NCBI GenBank assembly: GCA_028284385.1
Contig: JANQRT010000010.1
Span: 1-64,000 of the forward strand
Length of the DNA stretch: 64,000 nucleotides
Reading direction: 5' to 3'
Source of the DNA: Opitutaceae bacterium
GTDB lineage: Bacteria > Verrucomicrobiota > Verrucomicrobiia > Opitutales > Opitutaceae
Shown: positions 1-7,632 of the stretch, in pieces
How the letters are laid out: every line of letters begins with the position of its first letter
Numbering within the stretch: the first letter of the stretch is position 1
Program-made: the position numbers and the translations under genes
The notes under the pieces: generated by a model
The model's input: only the letters and a program-made list of their open reading frames with translations
Told to the model about the DNA's origin: nothing
Databases searched by the model: none

Positions 1-940
1 TGGCGGGATGCTCGTCTTCGATCCGCATGGTCCTATCCAGGATCCCCATGCATATCGCTTTGGTTTCATTGTGCCCGAAACACAAACCGTATCCAATTGT
101 CATATACGGAACAGGATCGCGTTTTCGTTGCTTGACCTTGGAAATCACCTCGCACTCGGTGAGCTTGATATTGCCGATGCATCTCATACGGCCTCTGCGA
201 TCTCTGACGGTAACTTCAGCGTAACCGACACGAAGCTCTCCAACAGTCGGATGAGCGGAGCCGAATCCTCTCATGGAAGAATAGGCTAGCGAGCAGATAC
301 CGCCGGTCTCCGCTCGAGCCAGAGCCTGTAGAGCTGCCGAACGCGGAGCAGGAAATTTAATGGCTTCTCTGGTTATGTCGACGACTCGCTGGTCCTCGTC
401 TTCATTAACGGAGTGCATCATACCCTGCTCGGTCAAGATATCGATCACCTTGCTGAAAGGCTTTGGATGATCGAGGACCTCGCTCTCATCGATGTCGAAT
501 TCGGTAAGAAAGGATTTCAAATCGTCATAGGATTCCTCAGCCAAATCAGTGTCTAGCAATCTAATCGAGTAATCTCTGGTGGGACCTAGAATCTGTCCTC
601 CAGGGATCTCGCGAAACGCGGAGGATATACGCCGCAAGACACGCATATTTCGCGTATCCAGAATATTAGAGTAATAAGACCTATTTAAGGTTGCTCGATA
701 GGCTCTAAGTATAAAAGCCCCTTCCAGAGGGCAGCCTTGAACTTGCTTGAGGGCTAGAGCGGCATGTTCGGGGGCGTAAAGAGATCCTTCGCCCATGATC
801 TTGTCTATCAAAGAACCAAGCTGGTTCTTGATTTGCTCGATTTCGATAACCGTACTGCGACTTTTTACTCTTTCGTATTCAGTAAGTCGCGACGCATTAT
901 CAATCGCGTCCTCGCCACCTTTTATAGCTACATATCCCAT
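1..940 (-). CDS. phnI: C-P lyase subunit PhnI (C-terminus cut by the window edge)
   Basis: PhnI is the subunit of the carbon-phosphorus lyase core complex (PhnGHIJ) that, with PhnG, PhnH and PhnL, exchanges the adenine of ATP for a phosphonate to give ribose-1-phosphonate triphosphate. Translation from the ATG at 938-940 begins MGYVAIKGGEDAI, the conserved N-terminal strand of the family. It continues through SSAFREIPGGQILGPT, FPAPRSAALQALAR, HPTVGELRVGY and GYGLCFGHNETKAICMG. About 313 residues are present; E. coli PhnI has 354, so roughly the last 40-60 are outside the window. It lies 12 bp after phnH on the same strand. A second, divergent phnI sits at 25191-26336. Confidence 0.93.
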   Translation of the reverse strand, partial: MGYVAIKGGEDAIDNASRLTEYERVKSRSTVIEIEQIKNQLGSLIDKIMGEGSLYAPEHAALALKQVQGCPLEGAFILRAYRATLNRSYYSNILDTRNMRVLRRISSAFREIPGGQILGPTRDYSIRLLDTDLAEESYDDLKSFLTEFDIDESEVLDHPKPFSKVIDILTEQGMMHSVNEDEDQRVVDITREAIKFPAPRSAALQALARAETGGICSLAYSSMRGFGSAHPTVGELRVGYAEVTVRDRRGRMRCIGNIKLTECEVISKVKQRKRDPVPYMTIGYGLCFGHNETKAICMGILDRTMRIEDEHPA

Positions 941-952
941 ATCCGATTCTCC

Positions 953-1567
953 TTATCCGAGTAAATTAAGATGAAGGCTTCTGGGGAAACAGGCCACTTC
1001 AGCCTTTCCATCAATGCCGTCGCAAGCGAGCATGGCGTCCACACCCAAGGGAAATTCGCAGTTTTTCTCCTTGAGGGCTTGGATCCAAGCGGGTTCTAGA
1101 CCGGAGACGAAGATACTATTGGCATCCTTCACACCAGGACCTTTCAGTTCAATTCCAACAGCATCGGGAATCTCCTCATTCGAGAAGCCCTGAACCTGCA
1201 GTACAAAAGTGGCAGCTTGTTCTGGATACGTGAGAAGGCCTTCTTTCGCCAGCTCGACGATTTCCGCCGAATCATCTCCATCTACGATGAGGAAATCAGC
1301 CTCCTCCAAAGTTCCGGGAAGGCTACCCGTATTGACTCGGATGTAGTCTTCGGTTTCGGCATTCCCCTTTGCCAAATAGAAACTGGCGTCGCGATTGAGT
1401 AGCGACATGCAAATCACCATCGTCGACTTGAGGAGTCCCGAAGGAGGAGTTAAATCGACTTCCTTGAATGCGTTGATTTTTCCAGGTCGCGCCATCGAGT
1501 CCAAGACAGACCGAAAATGCAGCTGGGCGTCGAAGACTTCGTCGTATGCTACTTCTCTTACCATCAA
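953..1567 (-). CDS. phnH: C-P lyase subunit PhnH
   Basis: PhnH is the dimeric, PLP-transferase-fold but catalytically silent subunit of the C-P lyase core complex. The 204-residue product has the family hallmark near its N-terminus: FRSVLDSMARPGKI at about residues 18-31. Its length is close to the E. coli protein (194). The start overlaps the phnG stop in an ATGA arrangement (MM start, so 1567 or 1564), pointing to translational coupling, and phnI begins 12 bp after its stop. The gene order G-H-I is the canonical one. Confidence 0.93.
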   Translation of the reverse strand: MMVREVAYDEVFDAQLHFRSVLDSMARPGKINAFKEVDLTPPSGLLKSTMVICMSLLNRDASFYLAKGNAETEDYIRVNTGSLPGTLEEADFLIVDGDDSAEIVELAKEGLLTYPEQAATFVLQVQGFSNEEIPDAVGIELKGPGVKDANSIFVSGLEPAWIQALKEKNCEFPLGVDAMLACDGIDGKAEVACFPRSLHLNLLG

Positions 1568-1986
1568 TCATCCTCCTCCATCAATTTGAAGTCGACGCGC
1601 GTCTTTAGAGTGCGAGCGTACTCCTCTTTTTCATTCCGCTCGACTACCGAACGCTGAGTTTCAATGAAGTCGTTCACTCTCGGATGTTCCAAATCGGATT
1701 GTATCATCGCATCCAATACAGCGATGCAATAACCCCGAACGGGTTCCTCGCCAAGGCATAAACCGTATCCCGGTTCGCCGTCCACCTCGACTTCGCATTC
1801 GGTAGTCAACGCCTCTCCCAGGTAGAATTCCTGCTTTTCGAGAGAATCCTCCGCTCTTACCATGGTAAGGCAGACAGATGGTTCTTTAATTACCCGAATC
1901 GAATGATCTTTTTCAAGGCCTTCAACGAAACCTTTGATCGAGTCGATGGGGCATTCGCACATTACATAATCAGAATCGTAGCGCAT
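1564..1986 (-). CDS. phnG: C-P lyase subunit PhnG
   Basis: PhnG is a small subunit of the C-P lyase core. The 140-residue product (E. coli 150) shows the family pattern FYLGEALTTECEVEVDGEPG, followed by a GLCLGEEP segment and an AVLDAMIQ helix. It is the first gene of a minus-strand operon phnG-phnH-phnI that continues off the left edge, where phnJ/K/L would be expected. A candidate Pho-type direct repeat lies 24 bp upstream of its ATG (2010-2030), so phosphate control is likely. The N-terminal third is divergent, but the operon context makes the assignment firm. Confidence 0.92.
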   Translation of the reverse strand: MRYDSDYVMCECPIDSIKGFVEGLEKDHSIRVIKEPSVCLTMVRAEDSLEKQEFYLGEALTTECEVEVDGEPGYGLCLGEEPVRGYCIAVLDAMIQSDLEHPRVNDFIETQRSVVERNEKEEYARTLKTRVDFKLMEEDD

Positions 1987-2009
1987 TTTCGGCTACAACG
2001 TTCTCACTT

Positions 2010-2030
2010 CTATGTTAAGAACGGATGAAG
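2010..2030 (-). promoter_or_regulatory. candidate Pho box upstream of phnG
   Basis: Read on the minus strand this is CTTCATCCGTTCTTAACA, two half-sites 11 bp apart. It closely matches the site upstream of phnN (CTTAATCCGATCTTAACAG). The 11-bp spacing is that of PhoB/OmpR-family tandem binding. Assignment to PhoB is inferred. Confidence 0.5.
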
Positions 2031-2152
2031 CGCCAATAAAAGTCTAGAAACGGGCTCTTGAGCTCCGTTGGCGACATCGAGAACTGTCTTAACTCAGAAC
2101 ATGTTTCGGCTGAAAGTCCATCGCCTTGAAGTTCTTACAAAGATCGCAAACT

Positions 2153-2223
2153 GGTAGGGAGGCATGTCCCCATGCCTCCGCAACCGGACATCAGAACGGA
2201 GGCTTGGGACAAGCCTCCCTACC
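2153..2223. repeat. composite palindromic repeat, GGTAGGGA family
   Basis: The outer inverted repeat GGTAGGGA/TCCCTACC encloses two hairpins, GGAGGCATG-tccc-CATGCCTCC and GGAGGCTTG-ggac-AAGCCTCC. The same design recurs at 5910-5982 and, with different inner words, at 15675-15738. It lies between phnG and a convergently placed methyltransferase stop, so it may also act as a transcription terminator. No coding potential. Confidence 0.85.
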
Positions 2224-2260
2224 GATTTAACCTAGCTAGAATTAATTCCCTGGACGAAAT

Positions 2261-3028
2261 TTAAGAAAACCTGCCGTAGTAGACCCGAGTATTGTAGTCG
2301 AATCGTATTCGATCATCGATCGAAAAATGTTTGAAAAGGTCTTCCAGGGCCTGCCTAGCTTTGGGAAATCGCGCATCGTCCTCATTGAATGAATACGAAG
2401 AAGATAAATACCTGCCAATCAGACCCTCCAGATCGAAGTACTGGCAGTTAGTAGTTTCGAAAACCTTATACTTTCCCGGAGCGAAAAAGCGCTCGAAGAC
2501 GGCATCATCGATTCGCCGATGATTGACCTCTCCGTAGGACTGAGCGTGGTCATGCAGCAAGTGCTCGTAGGCGGCGAGAAACGAAGACGTTTCATCTCGC
2601 TCGTTCCAAACGAGAGCCAAACCCGCACCCGGCTTTAAGATTCTCTGCATCTCCAGTTTGCTCAGCTCCTCTTCGAACCAGTGAAAGGCCTGCCCCGCCA
2701 CAACCAGATCAGCCGATTGGTCGCCAAGCCCCGTCGCTTCAGCCCTGCCGTCAACGCTTTTGAAATTCTGCCAGACCGAGAGGAGATCTTCCCCGGCTTC
2801 TCGCATCTCTTTATTAGGCTCGACGCCAATGATTTTCAGACCCTCCTGCAGCAGACTCTCTGAAAGCTTGCCCGTTCCGGAACCGATGTCGACCACCACC
2901 GAATTCTCGCTAAGCCGAAACTCCTTGATCAGAAAAGTAGCTACCTCGAGGGGATAACTCGGACGGTATTTGACGTAATTGACGACTCGATCAGAGAAGC
3001 GTTTAACACTATCAGAAGAGGCGGGCAT
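2261..3028 (-). CDS. class I SAM-dependent methyltransferase
   Basis: The 255-residue product has a Rossmann-type methyltransferase fold. Motif I is VVVDIGSGTGKLSESLL at about residues 44-60, followed by an acidic motif II (IGVEPNKEM) and the ADLVVAGQAFHWFEEE segment typical of the Methyltransf_11/25 group. This resembles trans-aconitate methyltransferase-like and UbiE-like proteins, so the substrate cannot be told from sequence. It stands alone on the minus strand downstream of a composite repeat; the neighbouring genes give no strong functional hint. Chosen start: ATG at 3026-3028, giving MPASSDSVKRFSD, the usual N-terminus of this group ('F...a..Y...RP.YP'). Confidence 0.85.
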   Translation of the reverse strand: MPASSDSVKRFSDRVVNYVKYRPSYPLEVATFLIKEFRLSENSVVVDIGSGTGKLSESLLQEGLKIIGVEPNKEMREAGEDLLSVWQNFKSVDGRAEATGLGDQSADLVVAGQAFHWFEEELSKLEMQRILKPGAGLALVWNERDETSSFLAAYEHLLHDHAQSYGEVNHRRIDDAVFERFFAPGKYKVFETTNCQYFDLEGLIGRYLSSSYSFNEDDARFPKARQALEDLFKHFSIDDRIRFDYNTRVYYGRFS

Positions 3029-3346
3029 GGGAATGTGACGATAAAATGGAAGACCAGGAATTTCTTTTGAAAAACGGGAAAGCCATCGGCATCAACCAAG
3101 ATGAAGACGACTTACAAAAGCAGAGAAAGCCGTTCCCGACGACGGTTCCAAATCATAGAAACGTTCGGCATGTCGAGAATGAAGAACCGGAAACATTCCG
3201 GTTAACTTCGCCTCCATCGCCAACCAGCGATGACTCAAATAAGAAATTCAAAGGGTGGAACGCGGTGTCCTCAACGCGTTTTCAATTGTTCTGATCTCGA
3301 GTCGAGGACGCCTCGAGCCACCTGAATGATCATTAATCGTCTACTA
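3029..3346. other. intergenic region with a composite palindrome
   Basis: This 318-bp gap holds no convincing gene; an 82-codon plus-strand frame at 3046-3294 has no recognisable features. At 3254-3322 there is a composite inverted repeat. The outer GGTGG/CCACC encloses CGCG-gtgtcctcaa-CGCG and CTCGAG-tcgaggacgc-CTCGAG, built like the other composite palindromes of this window. The repeat ends just before the stop of the next minus-strand gene. Confidence 0.6.
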
Positions 3347-4297
3347 CTAATCCCAGTAGACAGGAACCCGAGCGCTAGCCGCTACCGGAAAGCCGTCCTG
3401 AATGCGGGGGAGAAAGAGCCATTCCTTGAGGGAGCGCTCGCAACGAGCGAGCAGCTTAGCGTTCAGCTTGGCGTCTGTCTTAACCGACTTGACCAGGCCC
3501 ATCTCATCGATCGACAAAGTGAAATAGGTCTTGCCTCTCTGCTTGGAAGTCAGCTTTTCCAGCCCCTCGAAATTAATCGGATAGCGATGGACGACAGAAA
3601 CGGGGCGATCGGACAATTCGTTCACCGTTTGAAAGCTGGCGATTACATTGCCATAGAAATCTTCGAACATCCGGTTCACCAGAGGAGTGGCGCGACGGCG
3701 GATATCCGAGACAATCTCTCCTTCTTCGGAAAAGAAAAGCAGCGTGTAGTTGATATCATGATTCACGTAATCGTACACGACAGGCGACCTCAAAGCGATA
3801 CGACGCGATTGGCCGGCTACCAGATCGCCGATGGATTGAGCTGACACTTCGTACACCCCTTCGTTAGTGAAAAAAACGGCCGCCATGACCACATTCGAGT
3901 AGCTTCGACTTGGCGAAAGACTGGCCTCGACCAGCATCCCTTCGGGTTCTGGAGAAGTGAACGACGAGGCGATGAATCCCGCTCTAGAAGTGTCTTCCAA
4001 AACGACCGCCCGGCTGGAAGCGACCCTGATCTCTCCTTCGGCAAAACGGGACCCTTTGGCCAATTGCATTCTTGTAGCGCTAAAGTCTATACGATTGCCA
4101 TTGTCGTCCTCGGCAATCTGGATTTGGGAATCGGCAGAGGAAATTTCAATCAGCTTCCCCTCTTTCAAGGCGGTCAACGCGACAGGGTAAGCTGAGTTGT
4201 CAAGCCAGCGATGATCGAGACTCGATGCATTGGAAACGGTAATACAAGCAACCAGCAAAAGCGAACAGACACAAAAGAAACGAGGCATAGACTTCAT
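3347..4297 (-). CDS. secreted protein with a TonB-C-like C-terminal domain
   Basis: The 316-residue product has a typical Sec signal (MKSMPRFFCVCSLLLVACITVSNA), so it is exported and could even be lipidated at the LVAC Cys. There is no N-terminal anchor helix or Pro-rich linker as in true TonB. The C-terminal ~90 residues read YPINFEGLEKL, then KTYFTLSIDEMGLVKSV, LKEWLFLPRIQDGFPV and VPVYW. That is the beta-alpha-beta pattern of TonB C-terminal domains. The middle is unassigned. A triple TTAA-type repeat (4451-4478) lies about 155 bp upstream in this gene's orientation. The function is unknown; an outer-membrane or receptor-interacting role is only a guess. Confidence 0.7.
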   Translation of the reverse strand: MKSMPRFFCVCSLLLVACITVSNASSLDHRWLDNSAYPVALTALKEGKLIEISSADSQIQIAEDDNGNRIDFSATRMQLAKGSRFAEGEIRVASSRAVVLEDTSRAGFIASSFTSPEPEGMLVEASLSPSRSYSNVVMAAVFFTNEGVYEVSAQSIGDLVAGQSRRIALRSPVVYDYVNHDINYTLLFFSEEGEIVSDIRRRATPLVNRMFEDFYGNVIASFQTVNELSDRPVSVVHRYPINFEGLEKLTSKQRGKTYFTLSIDEMGLVKSVKTDAKLNAKLLARCERSLKEWLFLPRIQDGFPVAASARVPVYWD

Positions 4298-4450
4298 GGG
4301 ATAAGCGTTACGGGTATACTAATAGATCGTTACAACAGCGTTCCGATTTATTGATAATTGTTAGTATTATGCGACAATTATGTGACAGTCAAGTTACGGA
4401 AACGTAAAAGAGTAACTTGTAACATTCAGAAAGTGGATACAGGTCCTTAT

Positions 4451-4478
4451 GTTAACATTACATTAAGATTTAGTTAAG
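4451..4478. promoter_or_regulatory. triple 11-bp-spaced TTAA repeat (candidate Pho box)
   Basis: On the minus strand, three half-sites CTTAAC, CTTAAT and GTTAAC follow each other at exactly 11-bp spacing. This is the same half-site as in the boxes upstream of phnG, phnN, phnM and the TonB receptor. It lies between the divergent genes starting at 4297 and 4593 and could serve either; its orientation matches the former. Confidence 0.45.
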
Positions 4479-4592
4479 AAAATCGCCGTTTTTAACAAAC
4501 CCTCTGCTGAACTCGAGCGTTTGAGAACGGATTGGCAAGTCTGGGCGTCCATTCGCGCCGGATACGTCACCGGGCATTAATACATTCGCAAC

Positions 4593-5426
4593 ATGGCTCA
4601 CACTAACTCTCGTTTCATGAGCGAGTCTTTATTAGTTGGAGCGGCAAGGAAAAGCGATGGTCTGGAAGAAATTCTAGACTGGATACTCGAGGACAATCGA
4701 GATCTGGAAATTCAGGATCCGTGTACGGGTATTCTGGATTCCGATTGGAGCTCGATAGCCGAGCACATCAATTCCCAACTTGATGGATACACCGGACGGC
4801 TAGGCATACACGGCGCCTACGACGGCATTTATTTAGGTTCTAGCGACACTTTAGTCCAGCAACTGGCTCAAAAGCGCATCTTGCAAAGTCTTGATTTCGC
4901 CGAAGCGATTGGAGCTAGGCAATGCGTGGTCCATAGTCCGTTTCTCTTTTTCGGAAGCCATCAGGCTTGCCACAGTCCCAGTACGGATCTGGAAGCGAGC
5001 ATTGGAAGGGTTCAGGATACCATGCAGCCACTGTTGGAAAAAGCGGCTTCCATCGAATGCGTCCTGGTGATGGAAAACATCTTCGACCGAAACCCGGCTC
5101 CCCTACGAGCCCTCTTGGAACGAATAGACAGTCCCTACCTTAAGCGAAGCATCGATACAGGACATGCCGCCATTACTGAAAGGTGTGGAAACGGACCTAG
5201 CCCCGAATTTTGGATACGCGAAGCAGGCGATCTGCTACGCCATCTCCATCTCCAAGACACCAATGGAGAATACGACTATCACTGGACTCCTGGTCGAGGA
5301 ACGCTCAACTGGCCGGGCATCTTCGCCGCCCTAAATGAAATCGAGCCTTCGCCTCATCTAATTTTGGAAATAAAAGACCCCATCGCCGGGTGGAAATATT
5401 TGAAAGACCAAGGACTAGCTAGATGA
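4593..5426 (+). CDS. sugar phosphate isomerase/epimerase family (xylose-isomerase-like TIM barrel)
   Basis: The 277-residue product has the AP endonuclease 2/xylose isomerase-like TIM barrel. Likely metal ligands are the Glu of VLVMENIF, the Asp/His of SIDTGHA, the His of RHLHLQDTNG and the Glu of LILEIKD. The segment HWTPGRGTLNW is the usual substrate loop (H..pG.G..dw). It forms a pair with the GNAT gene, whose ATG overlaps its stop (ATGA). Its location between the phn genes and the Pho-type repeats suggests a role in organophosphorus metabolism. The substrate is unknown. ATG 4593 is used; an internal ATG at 4617 is possible. Confidence 0.8.
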   Translation: MAHTNSRFMSESLLVGAARKSDGLEEILDWILEDNRDLEIQDPCTGILDSDWSSIAEHINSQLDGYTGRLGIHGAYDGIYLGSSDTLVQQLAQKRILQSLDFAEAIGARQCVVHSPFLFFGSHQACHSPSTDLEASIGRVQDTMQPLLEKAASIECVLVMENIFDRNPAPLRALLERIDSPYLKRSIDTGHAAITERCGNGPSPEFWIREAGDLLRHLHLQDTNGEYDYHWTPGRGTLNWPGIFAALNEIEPSPHLILEIKDPIAGWKYLKDQGLAR

Positions 5427-5899
5427 CCGAGGCTCGGTCCGCCAGCGAAGCTTCGACTTTGAATATCGTATTCAGAGAAGCCTGCCTGTCGGATGCTGCC
5501 GAGATTGTTCGCCTGTGCGCCCAATGGGGATACCCCATGAGCGAGCAAAGGGGCCAGGAATGCCTCGAAGCCGTTTTGCCTTCCCAAGACGATGCGCTCT
5601 ACGTCGCCGAATGCGACAACTCGAAACTAGCCGGTTGGGCTCACATTCAAACACGCGAACTCATCTCGTCTCAGTCATTCGCCGAAATCGTAGGCATTGT
5701 AGTGGATGAATCGATACGTCGAAAAGGAGTAGGAAAAAGTCTGGTGGAGAAATGCGAAGCATGGGCCATCGCTAAACGACTTCCCGAGTTATGGGTCAAA
5801 AGCAACGTCATCCGCCCCGAAGCCCATGCATTCTACCCCGGCATCGGCTTCAAGCTAGCCAAGACGCAGCACTCTTATAGCAAGACACTGGACCAATAA
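5423..5899 (+). CDS. GNAT family N-acetyltransferase (possibly PhnO-like)
   Basis: The 158-residue product has a GNAT fold. Motif A is IVGIVVDESIRRKGVGKSLVEKCEAWA at about residues 92-118 (RRKGVG pyrophosphate loop), and the end HAFYPGIGFKLAKTQHSYSKTL is the usual motif B pattern. GNATs of this size include PhnO, the aminoalkylphosphonate N-acetyltransferase. PhnO ends similarly (HRFYLREGY..F.KAL), and the proximity to phnG makes that role worth testing. Phosphinothricin- or amino-acid-type acetyltransferases cannot be excluded. Its start overlaps the upstream isomerase stop by 4 bp, so the two are co-translated. Confidence 0.8.
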   Translation: MTEARSASEASTLNIVFREACLSDAAEIVRLCAQWGYPMSEQRGQECLEAVLPSQDDALYVAECDNSKLAGWAHIQTRELISSQSFAEIVGIVVDESIRRKGVGKSLVEKCEAWAIAKRLPELWVKSNVIRPEAHAFYPGIGFKLAKTQHSYSKTLDQ

Positions 5900-5909
5900 T
5901 GGCACAGCC

Positions 5910-5982
5910 GGTAGGGAGGCTTGTCCCCAAGCCTCCGTGTACGAAGATATGAATCGGATGCTTGAGGACAAGCCTCCCTACC
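5910..5982. repeat. composite palindromic repeat, GGTAGGGA family
   Basis: GGTAGGGAGGCTTG-tcccc-AAGCCTCC is followed by a second, imperfect hairpin GGATGCTTGAGGACAAGCCTCC, closed by the outer TCCCTACC. This is the second copy of the element at 2153-2223. It sits 10 bp after the GNAT stop and may terminate that operon. Confidence 0.85.
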
Positions 5983-6001
5983 ATCCCGTAAGACCGTATC
6001 G

Positions 6002-6086
6002 ATAGCACACAACCCAGTGCATTGTGTAAATGCATAGTCTTTTACACTTATAAGTCAGAATTTCAGTGTAAAAACTTTCGTGCTAT
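6002..6086. repeat. nested imperfect hairpin
   Basis: An outer ATAGCAC/GTGCTAT pair (6002-6008, 6080-6086) encloses an inner perfect inverted repeat TTTTACACT/AGTGTAAAA around 6040-6073. It lies directly upstream of the first small accessory gene. It could be a regulatory hairpin or a remnant of a recombination site; no match to the GGTAGGGA family. Confidence 0.5.
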
Positions 6087-6129
6087 GTAAAGCTCAGCTG
6101 CACACATTAATACTGTTGGCCCAAGAATA

Positions 6130-6558
6130 ATGTACAGAAAGCACATCAAAATTCTCAGCCGCTTAGAAGAGTCTGGAACTGTTGATATTTGGGACGCCGA
6201 GAACAATCCGGATGGCGACATCATGCTTGAACTGTACGAGGCCGGATTTATCACCTGCAGTAATGGGCACCAATTGCACGGGACACCAGACGATGCATAC
6301 GTAAACCTATCTATCACGATGGCAGGGAGGGATCAACTATCCGCCTGGATCCAAGATGGCAAAGAAAAGACAATACCTGGAAAATTAAAGAAAGGTTTCT
6401 TCTTTATTCTGACGCATTCTATAACTGTCCTAATAACTGTCTTTGTCACGGTTTACGTTACCAAAATCCTATCTTCGAAAGAAGATAGTTCGAAAGAGCA
6501 ATCACCAATCCAAGAGCTACATGATAAAGAAGCAACTGGGGATAATTCAGAGAAATGA
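6130..6558 (+). CDS. hypothetical protein with one membrane segment
   Basis: The 142-residue product is not recognised. Residues 1-75 are a soluble region rich in charged residues, starting MYRKHIKILSRLEESG and containing GHQLHGTPDDAYVNLSITMAGRDQL, which looks like a small winged-helix-type fold. A hydrophobic segment around residues 82-105 (FFFILTHSITVLITVFVTVYV) is followed by a short charged tail rich in Ser/Glu/Lys. It is the first of a run of small plus-strand genes separated by imperfect hairpins. Base composition is visibly more AT-rich than the phn and pho genes around it, consistent with acquisition by transfer. Confidence 0.6.
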   Translation: MYRKHIKILSRLEESGTVDIWDAENNPDGDIMLELYEAGFITCSNGHQLHGTPDDAYVNLSITMAGRDQLSAWIQDGKEKTIPGKLKKGFFFILTHSITVLITVFVTVYVTKILSSKEDSSKEQSPIQELHDKEATGDNSEK

Positions 6559-6566
6559 ATGGTCCT

Positions 6567-6634
6567 CCAACAATGCGCTTTATACAATTCATTACGTCGC
6601 TTCGCTCCTTCATTCTTGTATAAGCTTAGCGTAT
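6567..6634 (+). repeat. attC-like imperfect hairpin
   Basis: CCAACAAT at the left is followed by GCTTTATACAA (6577-6587), a loop containing ACGTCGCTTCGCTCC, then TTGTATAAGC (6616-6625), which pairs with the left arm leaving one extra-helical T, and TTAGCGTATG. The single bulged base, the TCGCTTCGCTC loop and the ATG of the next gene starting at the right end are all typical of integron attC sites. The R' box is imperfect (GTATGAG). Confidence 0.4.
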
Positions 6635-7175
6635 GAGCGAAGACAAAGACGAACGAACACGCGCCATTGAAGCGTTTGACATTCTAAACGACTTCATTGG
6701 CGACTGTGTCACTCCGGTCAATGTCTTCCAATACTTTCTAATCAAATGGAAAGGAGATGAAGAGAGAAAACAGAGTTTAAATGCAGTCTTTCGGCTATGT
6801 GCATCACAGGCGATTCTAACACTGTACAAATGGGTCGAATTTTACAAAAAGTACCACTCATTGATTCCTGAAGAACTAAAAACCGAGACAAAGCTTCTAC
6901 TAAAGAGGATAGAAGCTCGAGAAATTGAAGAGTTCAGAAATTCTCATATCGGTCACATTTGGAATAAGACCGAAAATCGCCCATTGTATAACTCAGAGAT
7001 AGACAAGTTACTTCGCAGGATCACTTTAGGTCACGCCGGAAATTTCATGATGTGGATACATAACTCAGAAGATAATTCGTATCCAAAAACTGTAGTTAGC
7101 ATTATCATGAAACTACGAGATCTCATTGGCCAAAACTACAGCATAGACTTTAAGGACGATGTATTAGAGAATTAG
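6633..7175 (+). CDS. hypothetical all-alpha protein with HEPN-like motif
   Basis: The 180-residue product is strongly helical and AT-rich in sequence, and is not recognised. Around residues 99-109 it reads EFRNSHIGHIW. An Arg-Asn followed by His five residues on (R-x5-H) fits the catalytic motif of HEPN ribonucleases of toxin and abortive-infection systems, but one short motif is weak evidence. No antitoxin-like partner is obvious, although the next small gene (7274-7510) could be tested as one. The gene starts right at the end of an attC-like hairpin, as cassette genes do. Confidence 0.6.
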   Translation: MSEDKDERTRAIEAFDILNDFIGDCVTPVNVFQYFLIKWKGDEERKQSLNAVFRLCASQAILTLYKWVEFYKKYHSLIPEELKTETKLLLKRIEAREIEEFRNSHIGHIWNKTENRPLYNSEIDKLLRRITLGHAGNFMMWIHNSEDNSYPKTVVSIIMKLRDLIGQNYSIDFKDDVLEN

Positions 7176-7206
7176 AATCAATTAAATTTTTCATATCAAG
7201 ACACTA

Positions 7207-7250
7207 GACTCAATTCGTATGCGTCGAGGGAAAACGAAAATTTTTGAGTC
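7207..7250. repeat. imperfect hairpin between small accessory genes
   Basis: GACTCAA (7207-7213) pairs perfectly with TTGAGTC (7244-7250); inside, TTCGT pairs with ACGAA, leaving a bulge. It could be a terminator for the preceding gene or a degenerate recombination site. Confidence 0.4.
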
Positions 7251-7273
7251 AGTTCCACCATGCAGAACTAGAA

Positions 7274-7510
7274 ATGAGCTTCGATAGATCAAAATATGAA
7301 ATCATAAGGGCCAGCGACGTAAGCGATCGCGATGGGATCGGTGTCGAGATCTACAGCGATGGCTTGATGGTATGCGAAATTTTCAGGGATGACACTAAAC
7401 GAACGAGAGAAATATGGATCTCAAAACAAGAGGTTAGCCTCGAAGAGATGGAAGGATTCATTCAGATATTCAAAGATGAAATCCCATGGGAATTTATTGA
7501 TGATGAATGA
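7274..7510 (+). CDS. small acidic hypothetical protein
   Basis: Seventy-eight residues from the ATG at 7274; a TTG at 7244 would add ten. The sequence MSFDRSKYEIIRASDVSDRD, then GIGVEIY and EIFRDDTKRTREIWI, ends in an acidic WEFIDDE. It looks like a compact beta-rich single domain with a conserved-looking 'D-R-D-G-x-x-x-E-I' core, a type often seen as solitary genes in accessory DNA of marine bacteria. The function is unknown; an immunity or antitoxin role is speculation. Confidence 0.6.
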   Translation: MSFDRSKYEIIRASDVSDRDGIGVEIYSDGLMVCEIFRDDTKRTREIWISKQEVSLEEMEGFIQIFKDEIPWEFIDDE

Positions 7511-7563
7511 AAGTGCTATGCGGAATCAACACTACCCTGACTTCAAGAAAGATTCGCATATCC

Positions 7564-7614
7564 AGGCGCTTCTGACAACGTCGGCAAGCCGCCGCGTGAG
7601 AGTCAGCGTTCGGC
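7564..7614 (+). repeat. attC-like hairpin ending in GTTCGGC
   Basis: CTGAC (7572-7576) pairs with GTCAG (7602-7606); CGGC-aa-GCCG forms an inner stem. The right end is GCGTTCGGC, whose GTTCGGC (7608-7614) is the exact reverse complement of the GCCGAAC found at 8049 and 9944. That is the relationship expected of attC R' and R'' boxes. Confidence 0.4.
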
Positions 7615-7632
7615 CTAAAATTTACACAAACA

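Noticed and set aside
3046..3294. 82-codon plus-strand reading frame
   Set aside because: No recognisable domain, composition of a chance frame, and its 3' part runs through a palindromic repeat.
3366..3395. Sequence AGCGCTAGCCGCTACCGG resembling the dispersed GCTAGCCGCTACC repeat
   Set aside because: It lies inside the coding end of the TonB-C-like secreted protein and encodes the expected C-terminal residues (PVAASARVPV), so the likeness is coincidental or at most ancestral.
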